The translations under genes and the position numbers were made by a program. Shown piece by piece: positions 42,291 to 50,394 of a DNA stretch of 64,000 nucleotides; the stretch's first letter is position 1; each line of letters begins with the position of its first letter. The stretch is from CAYFRC01 sp050946115 (GTDB lineage Bacteria > Bacillota > Clostridia > Christensenellales > Aristaeellaceae): contig JBMNUF010000002.1 in the NCBI GenBank assembly GCA_050946115.1, forward strand, positions 62,001-126,000, given 5' to 3'. The notes below the pieces were generated by a model. The model was given only the letters and a program-made list of their open reading frames with translations, was not told where the DNA came from and searched no databases.

Positions 42291-42836
42291 TTATGCCATA
42301 TGTTTTTGCGCCAAAAGCAAGGCGCAAACCGTTTTTGCGTCCTGAATCTTGCCGGCGAAGACATCCGCAAGCACATTTTCCATCGGCACCATTTCGATAT
42401 TCAGAAATTCGTCCTCATCAAACTCGGTATCGCCCTTTTCCAGCCCCCGCGCGAGGTACAGCCCGATGATCTCGCTGCAAAACCCGGGCGTGGTCGCGAT
42501 GTCCGCAAGGTGCGTCCATTCCCGCGCGGTAAAACCCGTCTCCTCGCGAAGCTCGCGCCTTGCGGTCTCAAACCTGTCCGCGCCGAAGGAATCCAGTTTC
42601 CCCGCGGGAATCTCAAAGGTGACCCTTTCCAGCGCCGCCCTGTACTGGCGCACCATGGCGACGCGGTTTTTGTCGTCCACCGCCACCACCGCCGCCGCGC
42701 CCACATGCCGCACGATCTCGCGCGACGCGCCCTTTCCGTTCGGCAGTACCACGTTCCATTTTTCGAGATGGACTACGTGCCCGTCATAAATCGTCTCGCA
42801 CGATACCTTTTTTTCCTCAAGCTGCGCAAATTCCAT
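42291..42836 (-). CDS. Nudix hydrolase, ADP-ribose pyrophosphatase type
   Basis: A 181-residue pyrophosphatase. The Nudix box runs GKLDSFGADRFETARRELRE followed by ETGF, with the metal-binding Glu residues in RRELREETGF. VTFEIPAGKLD just before it and TPGFCSEIIGLYLARGL after it are typical for ADP-sugar pyrophosphatases (NudF). It likely cleaves ADP-ribose or related nucleoside diphosphate sugars. The ATG at 42836 follows GGGAGG by ten bases; a GTG at 42842 is an equally possible start. It is 50 bases before the GH2-like gene. Confidence 0.92.
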   Translation of the reverse strand: MEFAQLEEKKVSCETIYDGHVVHLEKWNVVLPNGKGASREIVRHVGAAAVVAVDDKNRVAMVRQYRAALERVTFEIPAGKLDSFGADRFETARRELREETGFTAREWTHLADIATTPGFCSEIIGLYLARGLEKGDTEFDEDEFLNIEMVPMENVLADVFAGKIQDAKTVCALLLAQKHMA

Positions 42837-42903
42837 TTTCACACGGCCTCCCGCCCTATCGTTTGAAAACAGGATGCCTGGTTTCGGCATCCTGCGTGGG
42901 GTG

Positions 42904-43131
42904 TCAAAGCACAACGGAAGAGGTGTACTCCACCTTGATCTGGTTGTCTTTGGTGCGGACGAGCTTCGCCTTGTTGCCGGTTCCGTCCTCGATTGTCAGC
43001 TTTTCGATCTCGTGCGCGTCAAAAAAGTTTACGACGTCGCTCTCGATGAAGCTCGCCCAGTTTTTGCGCTTCACGCCCTCGGGGTTGTACTCCTGGTCCA
43101 TGGTGATGGGGTTGTTTCTCATTTCGCTCAC
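42904..43131 (-). CDS. Small protein of unknown function
   Basis: A 75-residue soluble protein (start GTG 43131 with AGGAGG seven bases before it). It has a basic and aromatic segment KRKNWASFIESDVVNFFD and a strand-rich end AKLVRTKDNQIKVEYTSS. No family is recognised. It has its own promoter and is followed by the Nudix gene after 67 bases. Confidence 0.7.
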   Translation of the reverse strand: MSEMRNNPITMDQEYNPEGVKRKNWASFIESDVVNFFDAHEIEKLTIEDGTGNKAKLVRTKDNQIKVEYTSSVVL

Positions 43132-43173
43132 AACGGTGCCTCCTGTTTGTATTCGCGCGAACCGCGCCAATGT

Positions 43174-43202
43174 ATCGTACCACATTTTGCGCCCGTTTGC
43201 AA
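43174..43202 (-). promoter_or_regulatory. Promoter of the small protein/Nudix genes
   Basis: Minus strand: -35 TTGCAA (43197-43202), 17-base spacer, -10 TACGAT (43174-43179). Confidence 0.65.
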
Positions 43203-43268
43203 GGGTGCGCGGAAAATTTGCGCGCGATGTTATTTTTTCGTTTTTCCGTGGCATTCGGCGCATTCTTG

Positions 43269-43277
43269 TGCTACAAT
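43269..43277 (+). promoter_or_regulatory. Extended -10 promoter for the aminotransferase gene
   Basis: TGCTACAAT is an extended -10 element; no good -35 stands before it. It lies about 125 bases before the start codon and diverges from the small-protein gene. Confidence 0.5.
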
Positions 43278-43401
43278 TGACGAAATGCAGGAACGCGCGC
43301 GGAAATCGCGCGTCTTTACGGGGCTTTTCGGCGTTTTACGCGGAATTTTGCATAAACACAAAACCCTTCCTGCAAATAATCGACTGAAGGACGGATGCAC
43401 C

Positions 43402-44691
43402 ATGATACCGTATATCGAACAAACGCGCGAGGCGCTCGAAAACGAGCTCGCGTCGCTCTCAGCCGCGTATAAAGCCTATCAGGATCGGGGGCTGCGCCTC
43501 AACATGGCGCGCGGCAAGCCCTGTGCCGAGCAGCTTGACATCTCCATGGGCATGATGGACGTATTGTCCTCAGACAGCAACCTAAACTGCGCGGACGGCA
43601 CGGACTGCCGCAACTACGGCGTGCCGTTCGGCATCAAGGAAGCGACGGAGCTGTTGGGCGCGGTGATCGAGGTGCCCGCCGAAAACATCATCATCTTCGG
43701 CAACTCCAGCCTGAACGTCATGTACGACAGCATCGCCCGCTCGATGACGCACGGCGTGATGGGTTCCACGCCGTGGTGCAAATTGGACAAGGTAAAATTC
43801 CTCTGCCCCGTCCCTGGATACGACAGACACTTTGCGATCACCGAATATTTCGGCATCGAGATGGTCAACATCCCCCTGCACGAGGATGGTCCCGACATGG
43901 ACATGGTGGAAGAATACGTTTCGAGCGACCCCGCGATCAAGGGCATTTGGTGCGTCCCGAAATACTCCAACCCCACCGGCATCACCTATTCGGAGGAAAC
44001 CGTCAAGCGCTTCGCGCGCCTCAAGCCCGCCGCGCCCGATTTCCGCATCTATTGGGACAACGCCTACAGCGTACACCACCTGTACCCGGACAGGCAGGAT
44101 TTTCTGATCGAGATCCTCGCGGAATGCGAGCGCGCGGGGAATCCCGACCTGCCGCTGAAATTCACTTCCACCTCGAAAATCAGCTTCCCCGGCTCGGGCA
44201 TCGCCGCCATCGCAGCATCGGCCGGCAACCTCGCGGACATCAAAAAGCAGGTCTCCATACAAACCATCGGCTTCGATAAGGTGAACGAGCTGCGCCACGT
44301 GCGGTACTTCAAGAACCTCGAGGGCATCCTCACGCACATGGAAAAGCACGCGGAAATCCTCCGCCCGAAGTTCGAACTGGTCGACCGCATCTTTTCGGAG
44401 GAGCTTTCGGGGCTGGGCGTCGGCACTTGGACGACCCCGCACGGCGGCTACTTCATCTCGTTCGATTCCATGCCGGGTTGTGCGAAAAACATCGTCTCGC
44501 GCTGCAAAAAGGCGGGCGTGGAGCTGACCCCCGCAGGCGCGACCTATCCCTACGGCAAAGACCCGAAGGATTCCAACATCCGCATCGCGCCCAGCTATCC
44601 CTCGCTGCAGGATTTGGAGACGGCGAGCCACATCTTTACGCTCTCCGCGCGGATCGAAGCCATTGAAATGCTGTTGAAGAACCGCGCATGA
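43402..44691 (+). CDS. PLP-dependent aspartate aminotransferase, subgroup Ic type
   Basis: A 429-residue class I/II aminotransferase. It shows LRLNMARGKPCAEQLDIS at the start, then PVPGYDRHF, IWCVPKYSNPTGITY (the NPTG turn), DFRIYWDNAYSVHHLY with the PLP-contacting Asp and Tyr, and the Schiff-base Lys in FTSTSKISFPGSG. The end has NIRIAPSYPS with the substrate-binding Arg. This pattern fits the Ic aspartate aminotransferases described in Corynebacterium and related bacteria. It overlaps the trmO gene by four bases (ATGA). Confidence 0.92.
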   Translation: MIPYIEQTREALENELASLSAAYKAYQDRGLRLNMARGKPCAEQLDISMGMMDVLSSDSNLNCADGTDCRNYGVPFGIKEATELLGAVIEVPAENIIIFGNSSLNVMYDSIARSMTHGVMGSTPWCKLDKVKFLCPVPGYDRHFAITEYFGIEMVNIPLHEDGPDMDMVEEYVSSDPAIKGIWCVPKYSNPTGITYSEETVKRFARLKPAAPDFRIYWDNAYSVHHLYPDRQDFLIEILAECERAGNPDLPLKFTSTSKISFPGSGIAAIAASAGNLADIKKQVSIQTIGFDKVNELRHVRYFKNLEGILTHMEKHAEILRPKFELVDRIFSEELSGLGVGTWTTPHGGYFISFDSMPGCAKNIVSRCKKAGVELTPAGATYPYGKDPKDSNIRIAPSYPSLQDLETASHIFTLSARIEAIEMLLKNRA

Positions 44692-45374
44692 CGCTGGACA
44701 TCATCGCCCGCGTCCGCACCGACTTCCCGACGAAATTCGGCGTGCCGCGCCAGAGCGGACTGACGAACGCTGTCGGGAAGATCGAATTCGTCGGCCAATA
44801 CAAAAATCCGGACGCGATCCGCGGCATCGAAGGCTTTTCCCACCTGTGGGTTCTGTGGGGCTTTTCGGAAAACAGGCGGAACGGCTTTGCTGCGACCGTG
44901 CGCCCGCCGCGCCTCGGCGGAAACGCGCGAAGAGGCGTATTCGCGACGCGCTCCCCGTATCGCCCGAACCCCATAGGGCTTTCGTGCGTAAAGCTTTTGC
45001 GCGTAACGGAGGACGGCAGCCTCGAAATTGCGGGCGCGGATATGATAGACGGCACGCCCGTATACGACATCAAGCCCTATCTCCCCTTTGCGGACTGCCA
45101 TGCGGACGCGACGGGCGGATTCGCGGAAGATGCGTTGGGAAATGCGCTCGAAGTGGACTTCCCCGAAGCCCTTTTGTCCCGCATACCGCCGGAAAAGCGG
45201 GCTGCGCTCCTCGGCGCGCTCGCGCAGGACCCGAGGCCGTCCTATCAGGAGGACGCTTCGCGCCAGTACGGAATGCCCTACGCGGGCTGGGATATCCATT
45301 TTACCGTAGAGGACGGCATTTTGCACGTGACATCGCTCACGCCGTACCGCGATCCGAAGGAAAATGCGCCGTAA
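44688..45374 (+). CDS. trmO: tRNA (N6-threonylcarbamoyladenosine-37) methyltransferase TrmO (TsaA family)
   Basis: A 228-residue SAM-dependent beta-barrel enzyme that methylates t6A37 in tRNA. Family marks are IARVRTDFPTKFGVPRQSGL, IEGFSHLWVLWGF, GVFATRSPYRPNPIGLSCVK and DMIDGTPVYDIKPYLPFAD. The C-terminal YQEDASRQYGMPYAGWDIHF is typical of the longer members. It starts in the ATGA that ends the aminotransferase gene, so the two are co-translated. Confidence 0.93.
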   Translation: MTLDIIARVRTDFPTKFGVPRQSGLTNAVGKIEFVGQYKNPDAIRGIEGFSHLWVLWGFSENRRNGFAATVRPPRLGGNARRGVFATRSPYRPNPIGLSCVKLLRVTEDGSLEIAGADMIDGTPVYDIKPYLPFADCHADATGGFAEDALGNALEVDFPEALLSRIPPEKRAALLGALAQDPRPSYQEDASRQYGMPYAGWDIHFTVEDGILHVTSLTPYRDPKENAP

Positions 45375-45412
45375 AAAACCGCGTCGCCTGTGTAATCGAT
45401 AGCGAGTCAGCC

Positions 45413-45440
45413 ACAAAGCCTCTCGACAGGGAGGCTTTTG
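45413..45440 (+). terminator. Terminator-like hairpin after trmO
   Basis: AAAGCCTC pairs with GAGGCTTT around an eight-base loop, with TTTTG in and behind the 3' arm. Confidence 0.55.
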
Positions 45441-45558
45441 TAGGATTCAGCGCGATACCGCTCCGCTCTTTTCATGGCTTTCTTTGAGAATCAGCCAGGT
45501 TTTTATAGAAGATTTGTCTCATACAGATGTTCCAATTCATTAAGTATTAACATTATCC

Positions 45559-45567
45559 TGTTATAAT
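45559..45567 (+). promoter_or_regulatory. Extended -10 promoter of the PG-binding/OB-fold gene
   Basis: TGTTATAAT, a perfect -10 preceded by TG, in an AT-rich stretch 65 bases before the start codon. Confidence 0.6.
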
Positions 45568-45631
45568 ACCATCAGTGTCTGGCAAAAAGCGTGCTTTCTT
45601 CAGACAAAATTTCATACAAGGAGGAATCCCC

Positions 45632-46741
45632 ATGAAGCGCGTTCTCTTGGTCGTGATGATTCTTTCCGTTCTATCCTGCTGGATCTGTTCCGCCGAAGAA
45701 GTCTTCCTGTCCGACTTCACAACTTCGGAATTGAATACGCTAAGCGAGCGTATTGATGACGAATACTCTGCAAACCACACAGCTACATCCGGCATGAAGT
45801 CAAAGGTCGAAAAGTCCGTAAAAGCCTTTATCGAGGACTTTTACGGCGGTTCGGAAAACGTGGAATGGCCGTGGTTCAACTACACATACTCTCGCGAGTG
45901 GGACTACGTCACCATGAATACCAACGCTAAAATCGTCAAGCCGGACGGAGGAAGAGCAGATTATAATGTTTATGCCGAGACGTATCTTGTCGAAGGGAAA
46001 TACACGACCATTTATGTGAAAATCGGCAATGAGGTGATTTGGGACGAAAGAGAGAAATGGATTACCGACGCGCGGGTCTTGAACATGCTCGGATTACATG
46101 CCGCTCCAGATGCAAAAGCAAAGTTAGCGGATTCGGAGCCTGAGGAACACGTAATCGAGGAGCATGAACCCGTGGAGAATGAGGAGCAAGAGGAACAGGA
46201 GCCGATTATCGCAAAGAGAGGCGATATGAGCGAAAATGCGAGTTCCGTGCAGAAGTTGCTCATCAAACTTGGCTATCTGGACGGAAAGGCGGATGGCAGC
46301 TTTGGCAAAAAAACAGAAACAGCAGTCATAAAGTATCAGGCAGCGAACGGCATGGAGCAGACAGGTATCGTCACACAGTCTGTATATGACTCCATGCAGG
46401 AGGATGCCGACAGCATTCCTGATCCGATTACGTATCCCACATATACGGCAAGAGAACTGTATAAAATGTACTCAGACAACGCGATTGCCGCAGATGAAGC
46501 AGTGAGGGGGAAAACCATCATCGTAACCGGCACAGTCTACGACATCGGTTCCTCATTTGGCATTCCCTATATAATGTTGGATGGCGGTGGGTTTTTGGAG
46601 CATGTTCAATGCGATTTCCCAATGGATGCAAAGAGCGAACTTGCAAAAATCAGAAAAAACCAGAAGGTAAAAATCCGCGGAGAGTGCACAGGTATCTTTT
46701 TGCTCACCCCGACTCTCGATGATTGCGAATTCGTAGATTGA
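45632..46741 (+). CDS. Secreted protein with peptidoglycan-binding and OB-fold domains
   Basis: A 369-residue exported protein: a signal peptide (KRVLLVVMILSVLSCWIC, cleavage near SAE), an N-terminal domain of unknown fold, an acidic Glu-rich linker (EEHEPVENEEQEEQE), then a PG_binding_1 domain (ASSVQKLLIKLGYLDGKADG, GSFGKKTETAVIKYQAANG). The C-terminal OB-fold (tRNA_anti-like) is marked by GKTIIVTGTVYDIG and KVKIRGECTG. The role is unknown; an envelope or stress sensor is possible. AAGGAGG precedes the ATG. The gene is visibly richer in A and T and in AAA/AAT/GAA codons than its neighbours, which suggests transfer. Confidence 0.82.
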   Translation: MKRVLLVVMILSVLSCWICSAEEVFLSDFTTSELNTLSERIDDEYSANHTATSGMKSKVEKSVKAFIEDFYGGSENVEWPWFNYTYSREWDYVTMNTNAKIVKPDGGRADYNVYAETYLVEGKYTTIYVKIGNEVIWDEREKWITDARVLNMLGLHAAPDAKAKLADSEPEEHVIEEHEPVENEEQEEQEPIIAKRGDMSENASSVQKLLIKLGYLDGKADGSFGKKTETAVIKYQAANGMEQTGIVTQSVYDSMQEDADSIPDPITYPTYTARELYKMYSDNAIAADEAVRGKTIIVTGTVYDIGSSFGIPYIMLDGGGFLEHVQCDFPMDAKSELAKIRKNQKVKIRGECTGIFLLTPTLDDCEFVD

Positions 46742-46767
46742 TTCGCCTTTCACTCCCGAGTAAACTA

Positions 46768-46804
46768 AAATCCGGTCGCAGAACAATCCAACGACCGGAT
46801 TTTT
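46768..46804. terminator. Bidirectional terminator
   Basis: AATCCGGTCG pairs with CGACCGGATT; TTTTT follows on the plus strand and TTTTA on the minus strand. It serves the PG-binding gene and the convergent SLOG gene. Confidence 0.88.
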
Positions 46805-46840
46805 CAACTGCTTTTTTGTAAATACCATCCAAAAATCCTG

Positions 46841-47329
46841 CTACTCCAAGGCGACGATCCTTACGGGGACGCCGCTTTTTTTCGCGTATTCCACCGTCAT
46901 CCGCGTCCCGCCCGCCTGCCCGTCGTAGATGGCGACGAGAAGGTCCGCGTTGTCCACGAGACGGCGGTTCCTTTGAAACATGCACGCCTTGGTGTAGGTC
47001 GGCGATATCGAAACCACGCCGTCCGCGCCTTGCAAAAGGCGCTCGTGCCGCCGTTTCTGCTGCGCGCTCCACTTCTCCGCCTGCCCGTCGTGCGGAAGCA
47101 CCATGATGAGGCGTATCCCGGGGTGGGTTTTCTTTGCGGCGAGCACCGCCTCGGCTGCGAACATGTCGCAGCCGAGCGCGCCGCCGGAGGAAAACTCCGT
47201 AAATCCCTCGGAAATTAATTCTTCGATGCAGTCCGCGATGCGCTTTTTCAGCGCCGTGCATCGCGCATCTTCTTCGTCGTAGCCGAACGGCAGCTTTTGC
47301 GGGCGATAGCCTGTGAATGCCGCGCGCAT
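46841..47329 (-). CDS. SLOG-family protein (YpsA/DUF1273)
   Basis: A 162-residue Rossmann-like protein of the SLOG superfamily. It has FTGYRPQKLPFGYDEED at the start, FSSGGALGCDMFAAEAV (the nucleotide-ligand loop), IRLIMVLPHDGQAEKW, and NADLLVAIYDGQAGGTRMTV at the end. YpsA affects cell division and stress in Bacillus; SLOG domains bind nucleotide-like ligands. The start codon overlaps the stop of the M16 peptidase gene in TAATG, so it is translationally coupled to it. Confidence 0.9.
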   Translation of the reverse strand: MRAAFTGYRPQKLPFGYDEEDARCTALKKRIADCIEELISEGFTEFSSGGALGCDMFAAEAVLAAKKTHPGIRLIMVLPHDGQAEKWSAQQKRRHERLLQGADGVVSISPTYTKACMFQRNRRLVDNADLLVAIYDGQAGGTRMTVEYAKKSGVPVRIVALE

Positions 47330-50300
47330 TACGGTTCGGCTTCGACGGTAGCAAACGGCTCGATCACGGAAACGTACAAATCCGCGTTCGCCTCGATCGC
47401 GCTCTTTGCGCCGGACGTCGAGCGGATGCCGTTTTCGATGATCTTCCTGTAGAGTTCCGCAAAGCCTTCAAAGCTTTCGGGCGTGACGGACTTGATCTCG
47501 CGCATGATTTCGAGCGCGTCTGTTTGGCTCTTTCCACGCAAAATCGCGGAAATCGCCGCCACCCCGCCCTGCAACTCGCCAAGGGGCATCGCATAGCCGG
47601 AATACGCCGAGAGGATGTACCCCTCAAGCGCCTTGTCGTCCATGGTCGAAAGCTCCGAAACGAGCTCCGGCAGGCTTTCGTAGACCTCGAACGTCTCCCG
47701 AATGTTCGAGTCGCGATAGCTCAGGATGTACATGCCGTCCTCATCAGCGGCATTGAACACGCCGTACACGCCGTAGCGGTCGCGCAAAAGCGGCATAAGG
47801 TAGGTGTCCAATACGACGCTCGTCATCACGTTTAACCCGCCGTCGTATTCCTCGAGCCCCAGCGCATCCAGCGGCGCATAGACCATGTTGTACTGCACGC
47901 TGCTGTCCACGACGAACGCCTCGCTCTTTTCGGCCGTCGGGAAGTGGTATTCCTGCGCTTCGGCCTTCTCGCACGAGAGTTTCCCAAAGAAACCGTCGAT
48001 CGCCGCGCGGTGGGCGTTTTCGCTCTCCTCGCTCCCCGCAAAGCACGAGATCGCGCCATGGCGGTTATTGAGCGCGCCCTGCACACTCCGCAGCTTTTCG
48101 AGCACCGCTTCGGGGTCTGTTGCGATGTCCTTTTCGATTTTCTGCAGGAAAGCGTAGTAGTCGAGCATCCGCGCGTAGTTGTAGTACGCGTATGCTTCAT
48201 CCGACAGCGCATATGCCTTGTAGATCTGCATCGTGTAGGGAGATGCCGTGTTCGTCGCCTTGAACCCGTTCTTGACGGACGCGATCTGTTCCGCAATTTT
48301 CTTCGCATCGTCCAACTTCGTCTCGTAGATCATCTCGTACAGAAGGTCGTACGCTTCGTCCATATCCTCGTCCAGCGCGATGAAGGAGAGATTCAGGTAC
48401 GGCGTATATTCGCCGATGTCCTTGCGCGAAACGGTGCTCAAAACGATCGAGCCCTGGTACAGATACCGCGCGAAGAGCGCGGGCAGTTCGTCCGCCGTGT
48501 GGGACGTGGTATCGAGCTTGCCGATGAGGTCGGTGTAGAGCGAGAAGTAATGGATGTCCTCCTGCGCGAGGTGCGATGCGTTCAGCATCGTAAGGGAGGA
48601 ACCCACGCCCTCCGTGTTCGTGCGCGCCGCGATGTAGCGCACGTTTTCGTCCGTCGTCTCGTCCAGTATGTCGTACTCGCGGATTTCCTCCGGCAGGGAG
48701 GCGACATCCACCGCCTGCAGCTGCGCGACGTACTGTGCGCCGTCATCCGCTGCGGCGGATTGCGCGTTGTATTCCTCCGTCTTTCGGATGGTCTCCTGAA
48801 TCTCCGCATCCGTCATATTCGCCTTGGTCTGCGCGAGCTTTTCGGCGAGCGCGGCGTCCTCCTGCTCCTTGAGCCCCGCAACCGAAGATGTCACCGCAAA
48901 GGCGCGCCGCTGGTTCTCCGAGAGGTATTCCCGCATGAAGGCGGCGTAGGCGCCGTCCTGCGCGTAGGTCTTGAAATTGTCCATCGCGGAGATGGCTTCG
49001 AAATAGCCGTACAGATCGTCGCAGCCCGCCCAATAGTAGCAGATGGTGGGCAGCAGGTTCACGCCGATGGACGCGCTTTCGCCGGAGAGCAAGGTCGAGA
49101 GCTTGTAATTCGCAGCAATCGCGTCCAGTTCCGCGTCGGTAAAGCCGTTTTCTAAGATTTGGGCAATGGAATCGTCCACGACCTTACGGAAGATTTCCTC
49201 TTCCCCTTCCGCCAATCCGGATGCGCTGAATACGATGAGCAGTTCCGGCGTCGTGATGTCCACATAGCAGGATCCGCTCGCGGCGGGCAGGTTCTCACGC
49301 ATCAGGCTCTGGAAGCGCGATGCGTCGCTGGTGAGGATCGTCGTCAGCATATCGGTGAGGTTGCGCATTTCTCTGTCCGCTTCGCCGCAGACGAAGCCGT
49401 AAAACGCCGTGGTTCCGTAGGTCGTGTCCGACCCCGCCTCCACGCCGAATGCAAACCGCGCCTCGACCGCGCCTTCGATCGGCTCGTACCCCGCATCGTC
49501 GATCCGTATGTCTTCGTATTCATAGGCGGAGAACATGGAGTCCATGAGGGCGAGGAAATCGTTCGGGTTCTCGATCTTCCCGTAGATGCACGTCAGGGAA
49601 TTCGACGGGCGGTAATAGGCATCGTGATACGCCTTCAGGTCTTCCCACGTCATGTCCGGAATGCTGGCTGGGATGCCGCCCGCGACGTTTGCCTTGGTGC
49701 TGCCGGGGATGACGGTCTTCATAAAATTGGTGTACGCGGCGGAGGATGCGTCATACGCGCCCTGCATCTCGCTGTACACGGTGCCCGCCAGGGTGAGGTC
49801 GCCGTCCTCCTTGTCCAATACGTACCGCCACGCCTCCTCGAGGAAGATGCTCTCGTCCTCGTAGATGCTCGGATAGAAGCAGGCGTTCAGGTAATAGTCG
49901 GCGTATTTCAGCAGCTGCGCCTCCGAAAGCGATGCCATCGGATACGTGGTCATGAAGTTGTACGTTGCGGCGTTGAGATAGGTGTTGTAGGTCTGGTAGA
50001 TCAGGTTGAAAAACAGCGATTTCGACGGGTATTTCTCGCTCCCGCCGAGCGTCGCGTGTTCGAACACGTGCGGCACGCCCATATCGTTCTCGGTAGGCGT
50101 CTTAAACGTGATTTCAAACGTCCTGTTCATATCGTCGTTCAGGATGAGCAGCACCTGCGCCCGCGTCTTTATGTGCTCCAGGAGCACCATGTCCGCGCCG
50201 AGCAGGTCGAACGTACTTACGTCCTGCACGACGAAGCCCTCCTGCGCGTCGCCCACGGCGTAGCCGATAGTACTCGGCTCGACGGTTACTACCTCTGTCA

Positions 50301-50376
50301 CAACAGACGTGGGCGACGTGGTGCCGCCAAACACCATCACAAAGATCATGAAAAACGACAGCAGCAAACGAATCAT
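47329..50376 (-). CDS. Exported M16-family zinc peptidase (PreP/insulinase type)
   Basis: A 1015-residue protein with two M16 half-clamshells. The inverted zinc motif is HVFEH (His103, Glu106, His107) and the third ligand is Glu203 in TVYSEMQGAY. MASLSEAQLLKYADYYLNAC and YYRPSNSLTCIYGKI are typical of the M16C (presequence protease-like) branch. The N-terminus is a signal peptide (MIRLLLSFFMIFVMVF), so the enzyme should act outside the cell, unlike most bacterial relatives. GGGAGGAATC precedes the ATG. It is coupled to the SLOG gene and follows the GH2 gene after 18 bases. Confidence 0.9.
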   Translation of the reverse strand: MIRLLLSFFMIFVMVFGGTTSPTSVVTEVVTVEPSTIGYAVGDAQEGFVVQDVSTFDLLGADMVLLEHIKTRAQVLLILNDDMNRTFEITFKTPTENDMGVPHVFEHATLGGSEKYPSKSLFFNLIYQTYNTYLNAATYNFMTTYPMASLSEAQLLKYADYYLNACFYPSIYEDESIFLEEAWRYVLDKEDGDLTLAGTVYSEMQGAYDASSAAYTNFMKTVIPGSTKANVAGGIPASIPDMTWEDLKAYHDAYYRPSNSLTCIYGKIENPNDFLALMDSMFSAYEYEDIRIDDAGYEPIEGAVEARFAFGVEAGSDTTYGTTAFYGFVCGEADREMRNLTDMLTTILTSDASRFQSLMRENLPAASGSCYVDITTPELLIVFSASGLAEGEEEIFRKVVDDSIAQILENGFTDAELDAIAANYKLSTLLSGESASIGVNLLPTICYYWAGCDDLYGYFEAISAMDNFKTYAQDGAYAAFMREYLSENQRRAFAVTSSVAGLKEQEDAALAEKLAQTKANMTDAEIQETIRKTEEYNAQSAAADDGAQYVAQLQAVDVASLPEEIREYDILDETTDENVRYIAARTNTEGVGSSLTMLNASHLAQEDIHYFSLYTDLIGKLDTTSHTADELPALFARYLYQGSIVLSTVSRKDIGEYTPYLNLSFIALDEDMDEAYDLLYEMIYETKLDDAKKIAEQIASVKNGFKATNTASPYTMQIYKAYALSDEAYAYYNYARMLDYYAFLQKIEKDIATDPEAVLEKLRSVQGALNNRHGAISCFAGSEESENAHRAAIDGFFGKLSCEKAEAQEYHFPTAEKSEAFVVDSSVQYNMVYAPLDALGLEEYDGGLNVMTSVVLDTYLMPLLRDRYGVYGVFNAADEDGMYILSYRDSNIRETFEVYESLPELVSELSTMDDKALEGYILSAYSGYAMPLGELQGGVAAISAILRGKSQTDALEIMREIKSVTPESFEGFAELYRKIIENGIRSTSGAKSAIEANADLYVSVIEPFATVEAEP

Positions 50377-50394
50377 ACCGATTCCTCCCTTTCT

